Below, piece by piece: positions 12,253 through 15,061 of a DNA stretch of 15,061 nucleotides. Source of the stretch: JAWVZB01 sp033722375. Its GTDB lineage: Bacteria > Actinomycetota > Nitriliruptoria > Nitriliruptorales > Nitriliruptoraceae. The position numbers were made by a program, and so were the translations under genes. Each line of letters starts with the position of its first letter. Positions within the stretch are counted from its first letter, which is position 1. The notes under the pieces are model-generated. The model did not search any database. It was not told the origin of the DNA and saw only the letters and a list, made by a program, of their open reading frames with translations. The DNA lies in NCBI GenBank assembly GCA_033722375.1, contig JAWVZB010000075.1:1-15061 (forward strand), in the 5' to 3' direction.

Positions 12253-13614
12253 CTAGTGAGCGTCGCTGGAGGGATCGGCTGGAGACACGTCCGTCACCGC
12301 GCAGAGGCGCCACGTGCCGGGAACACCCTTGAGCGTGTGCTCGCCGCGATCCTCGAACTGGATCCCCGAGCCGACGACCAGACCCCGGAGCGTGCCCGAG
12401 GCGACGGTCTCCCCGGCGTCGGCATGCTCGAGGAGCCGTGCCGCGATGTGGACCGCGATACCGCCGACATCGCCGTCGAGGAGTTCGCACTCGCCGGCAT
12501 GGACCCCAGCCCGGATCTGCAATCCCAGGTCGCCCAGCGTCTCGTGCAGTTTCACGGCACACGAGATCGCAAGTCCCGGTCGCTCGAAGAGCGCCAGCGA
12601 CCCGTCACCGAGCGTCTTGACGACCTCGCCCCCGTAGGCGGTCACGGTCTCGTGGATGGAGTCCTCGTGCTGGGCGAGCAGTCCGAGCCAACGCTGATCG
12701 CCCAGCTCCGAGGCGAGTTGGGTGGACCCGACGACGTCAGTGAAGAGCACGGTGCGCAGGACCCGGTCGGGCTCTGGCGCGGGGCGGTGCCCGGTGACGA
12801 ACCGTTCGATCTCGTCCACGATGGAAGCGGTGTCGCCGACCCAGAGCTGGTGGTCGATCCCTTCGAACTCCACAAGCTCGGCGTTGGGCATCTGCGACGC
12901 CATCCACCGTGCGCCACGGATGTTGACGACGCGGTCGCCGCGCCGATGCAGCAGCAGCGTCGGCACGCGCACCACGGGTAACAGGTTCCGGACGTCGATG
13001 TCGAGGAACATCTCGAACAGGTCCCGCACCACCCCCGGGGGTGCCGCGTATCGTTCGATGCGGGCCTGATGGCGTCGGGCCTGCGGGTCGTCGGCAACCG
13101 ACGGAGCGAAGATCTCCAGGATGCCCCCGTCCCCCCAGAGGGGCGCGATCAGCTCGCGGTTCGCCTGTAACAGCGCGTCCGCCGGAGCCGCCCACGGATA
13201 GTCGTCGTCCTCCACCGACCGAGGGACCGCTCCGTACAGCACGAGTTGCCGCGTCCGGTCCGGATGGGTCGCCGCGAACAGGATGGCGGCCGCAGCACCT
13301 TCGGAGAAGCCGAAGAGTGTCGCCCGCTCGACCCGGAGGTCGTCGAGGACCGCCAGCATGTCCTCGACCCGCTCCTCCAGGGTCGGCGGCCGGGGGACCG
13401 GGTCCGACAGGCCCATGCCTCGCTTGTCGAAGTTGATGACCCGGGCGAACCGGCCGAGTCGCTCGAGGAACCGCGCCGCCGCCGGGTGGTCCCATATCAA
13501 CTCGACGTGGGAGAGGAAGCCCCACACCAGGAGCAGCGGCTCCTCACCTTCGCCGAAGACCTGGTACGCGACGTGGGCGTCGTCACCGCTGCGTGTGTAC
13601 ATCGTCTCCGGCAT
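12253..13614 (-). CDS. Alpha/beta-hydrolase fused to class III adenylate cyclase
   Basis: The 453-residue protein has an N-terminal alpha/beta-hydrolase (about 1-275) with nucleophile Ser104 in GFSEG, Asp227 in RRGDRVV and His255 in GIDHQLW. The C-terminal part (about 285-440) is a class III nucleotide cyclase: FTDVVGST with metal Asp293, VKTLGDG with Lys333 and Asp337, DGDVGG with Asp382, and AAR with Arg393. Lys333 and Asp382 fit ATP specificity. The transition-state Asn is replaced by His389 (IAVHIAAR). Similar hydrolase-cyclase fusions occur in mycobacteria; the product would be cAMP, with the hydrolase domain possibly sensing an ester or lipid. I chose ATG 13614 because TAGCCT lies just upstream, making a leaderless start likely; GTG 13620 would add two residues. 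Confidence 0.85.
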   Translation of the reverse strand: MPETMYTRSGDDAHVAYQVFGEGEEPLLLVWGFLSHVELIWDHPAAARFLERLGRFARVINFDKRGMGLSDPVPRPPTLEERVEDMLAVLDDLRVERATLFGFSEGAAAAILFAATHPDRTRQLVLYGAVPRSVEDDDYPWAAPADALLQANRELIAPLWGDGGILEIFAPSVADDPQARRHQARIERYAAPPGVVRDLFEMFLDIDVRNLLPVVRVPTLLLHRRGDRVVNIRGARWMASQMPNAELVEFEGIDHQLWVGDTASIVDEIERFVTGHRPAPEPDRVLRTVLFTDVVGSTQLASELGDQRWLGLLAQHEDSIHETVTAYGGEVVKTLGDGSLALFERPGLAISCAVKLHETLGDLGLQIRAGVHAGECELLDGDVGGIAVHIAARLLEHADAGETVASGTLRGLVVGSGIQFEDRGEHTLKGVPGTWRLCAVTDVSPADPSSDAH

Positions 13615-13621
13615 GGACACG

Positions 13622-13627
13622 AGGCTA
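13622..13627 (-). promoter_or_regulatory. -10-like box for the hydrolase-cyclase gene
   Basis: On the minus strand TAGCCT lies 8 bases upstream of ATG 13614, so transcription would begin at or next to the start codon and the mRNA would be leaderless. No Shine-Dalgarno is present before this ATG, in agreement. Confidence 0.4.
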
Positions 13628-13731
13628 GGCGCCGGTCCTTGCCCGAGGGACCTACGCGTCGGGAACGTCGAAGCGGGCGCGGCCGCCCACCGGGGCTCTC
13701 GCGGGAGGCGGAACGTCGCGTGCGTCGCCGC

Positions 13732-13737
13732 TAGCTT
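13732..13737 (+). promoter_or_regulatory. -10-like box for the yccF gene
   Basis: TAGCTT followed by G, 17 bases before GTG 13755. The expected start near 13744 gives a leader of about 11 bases consisting mostly of AGGAGG (13744-13749). Confidence 0.45.
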
Positions 13738-13754
13738 GACCGCAGGAGGTCGCC

Positions 13755-14177
13755 GTGCGGATCCTGCTCAACATCATCTGGCTGCTGGTCAGCGGCCTCG
13801 AGCTGGCGATCGCCTACGCCATCGCGGGGCTCCTCGCGGTCGTGTTCATCGTCACCATCCCGCTGGCCGTCCCTGCCTTCCGGCTCGCCGGCTACGCGCT
13901 GTGGCCGTTCGGACGCGCCGTCGTGGACCGCCCCGACTCCGGGGGCGGGGCGCTGCTGATGAACATCGTGTGGTTCGTCGTGGCGGGATGGTGGCTCGTG
14001 CTCGCCCACCTCGTCGTGGCGCTGCTGCTCGCCATCACCATCATCGGGATCCCGTTCGCGATCGCCGTGTTCAAGATGTCCAAGCTCGCGCTGGCCCCCT
14101 ACGGCAAGGACATCCTGGACCTCCACCAGGCGCGCCAGAGCGACGCCGTGGTGGTGCAGGAGCCCCCGAAGCGCTGA
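13755..14177 (+). CDS. yccF: YccF-family inner membrane protein
   Basis: The 140-residue protein contains two related halves, typical of YccF (DUF307): MRILLNIIWLLVSGLELAIAYAIAGLLAVVF then LMNIVWFVVAGWWLVLAHLVVALLLAITIIGIPF, each a pair of membrane spans followed by a PFG or PYG turn (51-53, 115-117). In most YccF proteins the repeat Gly-Ile-Pro-Phe and the A-x-x-P-F-G pattern are conserved, as here. The function is unknown; it is an integral cytoplasmic membrane protein. The GTG start has an ideal AGGAGG at 5 bases. It is divergent from the hydrolase-cyclase gene across 140 bases and may be co-transcribed with the broken lipoprotein gene 66 bases downstream. Confidence 0.9.
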   Translation: MRILLNIIWLLVSGLELAIAYAIAGLLAVVFIVTIPLAVPAFRLAGYALWPFGRAVVDRPDSGGGALLMNIVWFVVAGWWLVLAHLVVALLLAITIIGIPFAIAVFKMSKLALAPYGKDILDLHQARQSDAVVVQEPPKR

Positions 14178-14243
14178 CGTGCCGCGGCAACCTCCGGGCG
14201 ACGGGCGGCGTCCCACAGAGGCGAGCGAGCGACCGAGGTGACG

Positions 14244-14614
14244 ATGACGATCCGGCCGGGCATCACGACCGCGAGGCTCGCGACGGTGCTGATGGTGGCA
14301 GTGCTGGCCGCGTCGTGCTCGCTCGACCCGGGGCCCGACGTGCGCCGCGGCCCGGTGTCGCTCGAAGGCTTCGGGGCGGTGCTGGTCGCACCCGACCGCC
14401 TCGGCGTCGAGGTGCCGTCCTGCAACGGGGACCCGTCCTCAGCGAGATCGTCGAGGAGCAGGAGCAGGTGCGGATCGAGATCACCACCACCGTGACCGAT
14501 CCCGGCGACGCCTGCCTGGACTCGCTCGAGATCCAGCTCGAGCAACCGCTCGGTCAACGCGTGCTGATCGACGCCACCTCCGGTGCCCGGCTCGAGGTGC
14601 GGCGCGCACCCTGA
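14244..14614 (+). pseudogene. Small secreted lipoprotein gene with a frameshift
   Basis: From ATG 14244 (GAGG 5 bases upstream) the frame encodes a signal peptide with lipobox LAASC, then a mature part SLDPGPDVRRGPVSLEGFG and VEVPSCNGDP. After about base 14432 this frame degenerates into Ser/Arg-rich sequence. The next frame instead continues sensibly: VLSEIVEEQEQVRIEITTTV, DPGDACLDSLEIQLEQPLGQ and RVLIDATSGARLEVRR, ending at TGA 14612-14614. Inserting one base near GACCCGTCC (about 14430-14438) restores a single protein of about 123 residues with two Cys that could pair. So the gene is either truly frameshifted or carries a sequencing/assembly error. The family is not recognised; it would be a membrane-anchored extracytoplasmic lipoprotein. 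Confidence 0.65.
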
Positions 14615-14620
14615 CCGTCC

Positions 14621-14651
14621 CGGCGTCGCCCCCGGCCGTCGCGGGGCGCCG
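14621..14651. terminator. GC-rich hairpin between convergent lipoprotein and bacterioferritin genes
   Basis: CGGCG (14621-14625) pairs with CGCCG (14647-14651) and CCCC (14629-14632) with GGGG (14643-14646), with a 3-base bulge. The 53-base gap separates two converging genes, where a bidirectional terminator is expected. There is no T-run on either side. Confidence 0.4.
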
Positions 14652-14667
14652 ACCCTGTAACGGTTCC

Positions 14668-15061
14668 TCAGGTGGAGTCGGGGGTGGTGTAGCGCGCGAG
14701 GTAGTTCTGCTCGCCGAGACGCTCGATCGCGTCCAGCTGCGTCTCGAAGTAGTCGAGGTGCTCCTCCTCCTCGAGGAGCATGTGGGCGAGCATCTCGCGG
14801 GTCCCGTTGTCGGACTTCGAGACCGCGAGCTCGATGCCCTCGTTGAGGGTCTCGACGGCGGTGCGCTCGAGCTCGAGGCCGAGCTCGATCATCTCGGTCG
14901 GGCTCTCGCCGATCTGGACGGTGTTCAGCCGCTGGAGGTTGGGATGCCCCTCGAGGTAGAGGATGCGGTCGATCAGCTCCTCGGTGTCGTGCATCTCGTC
15001 GAACGAGCGGTCGCGGAAGAGCTTGGCGAGCCCCGGCAGCCCCCAGTTGTCGAGCATCTTC
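14668..15061 (-). CDS. bfr: Bacterioferritin, N-terminus beyond the window
   Basis: The visible 131 residues run from KMLDNWGLPGLAKLF to the C-terminus and match bacterioferritin, a 24-mer iron-storage protein; the first about 30 residues lie past base 15061. Compared with E. coli Bfr, the heme-ligand Met52 is present in DEM, Glu51 is present, Glu94 corresponds to LELE, and Glu127 and His130 to EEEEHLDYFE. However the dinuclear-iron ligand His54 aligns with Asp in DEMHDTEE, where others have DEMKHA or DEMRHA. The internal Met at 15057 is not the true start, because AAG precedes it and the family has an extra helix before. Its promoter is outside the window. Confidence 0.9.
   Translation of the reverse strand, partial: KMLDNWGLPGLAKLFRDRSFDEMHDTEELIDRILYLEGHPNLQRLNTVQIGESPTEMIELGLELERTAVETLNEGIELAVSKSDNGTREMLAHMLLEEEEHLDYFETQLDAIERLGEQNYLARYTTPDST

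Noticed and set aside
14214..14236. GCGAGCGAGCGA short tandem tetramer before the lipoprotein gene
   Set aside because: About three units only; too short to call a functional repeat, though slippage here could be imagined.
13283..14430. Long plus-strand open frame leading into the second half of the lipoprotein
   Set aside because: It crosses the antisense of the hydrolase-cyclase gene and the yccF gene out of frame and is Arg/Ala/Pro-rich; only its end after about 14432 looks coding.

Overview
This is a GC-rich, densely packed chromosomal window. Coding third positions are overwhelmingly G or C, GTG starts are frequent, genes are separated by short gaps, and SRPBCC, LuxR-TPR and hydrolase-cyclase fusion genes are present. 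It looks like an actinobacterium, perhaps from a deep lineage such as Nitriliruptoria or Acidimicrobiia. That placement is inference from style, not a database match. I see no rRNA, tRNA, CRISPR array, transposase or phage structural gene. No gene-free stretch exceeds about 200 bases.

Layout, left to right. The C-terminal tail of an unidentified plus-strand gene ends at 55. A VapBC-type toxin-antitoxin pair (249-883) has a palindrome over its promoter. Convergent to it is a DUF1353 protein with C-terminal membrane segments (896-1729, minus). Then come a cytosolic VWA/MIDAS protein (1835-3100) and an SRPBCC protein (3178-3651). A GNAT acetyltransferase (3748-4512, minus) is divergent from an FMN-binding split-barrel (PPOX-like) protein (4688-5134). 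A second toxin-antitoxin module, Xre/MbcA-like antitoxin plus RES-domain toxin (5249-6228), sits behind a 17-bp-period tandem repeat. It is followed by a coiled-coil/one-TM protein (6322-6762) whose ribosome binding site lies in an inverted repeat.

The right half holds a TPR-LuxR regulator (6913-8547), a cupin plus methyltransferase operon (8686-9730), and an SDR close to 3-ketosphinganine reductases that appears to start at an ATC codon (9881-10690). Next is a fused ADP-ribosylglycohydrolase and dual-specificity phosphatase (10779-12212), facing a minus-strand alpha/beta-hydrolase and adenylate cyclase fusion (12253-13614). That fusion is divergent from a YccF membrane protein (13755-14177). 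A frameshifted lipoprotein gene (14244-14614) and the truncated end of a bacterioferritin gene (14668-15061, minus) close the window.

Two themes cut across these genes. First, a -10-like box TA(G/C)NNTg stands at a sensible distance before nearly every transcription unit and helps decide starts; in two cases (VWA and ADP-ribosylglycohydrolase genes) it is part of a longer shared promoter resembling the RecA-independent DNA-damage promoter of actinobacteria. Second, NAD/ADP-ribose chemistry appears twice: a RES toxin, whose family consumes NAD+, and an ADP-ribosylhydrolase fused to a phosphatase. They are about 4.5 kb apart, so a functional link is only a hypothesis.
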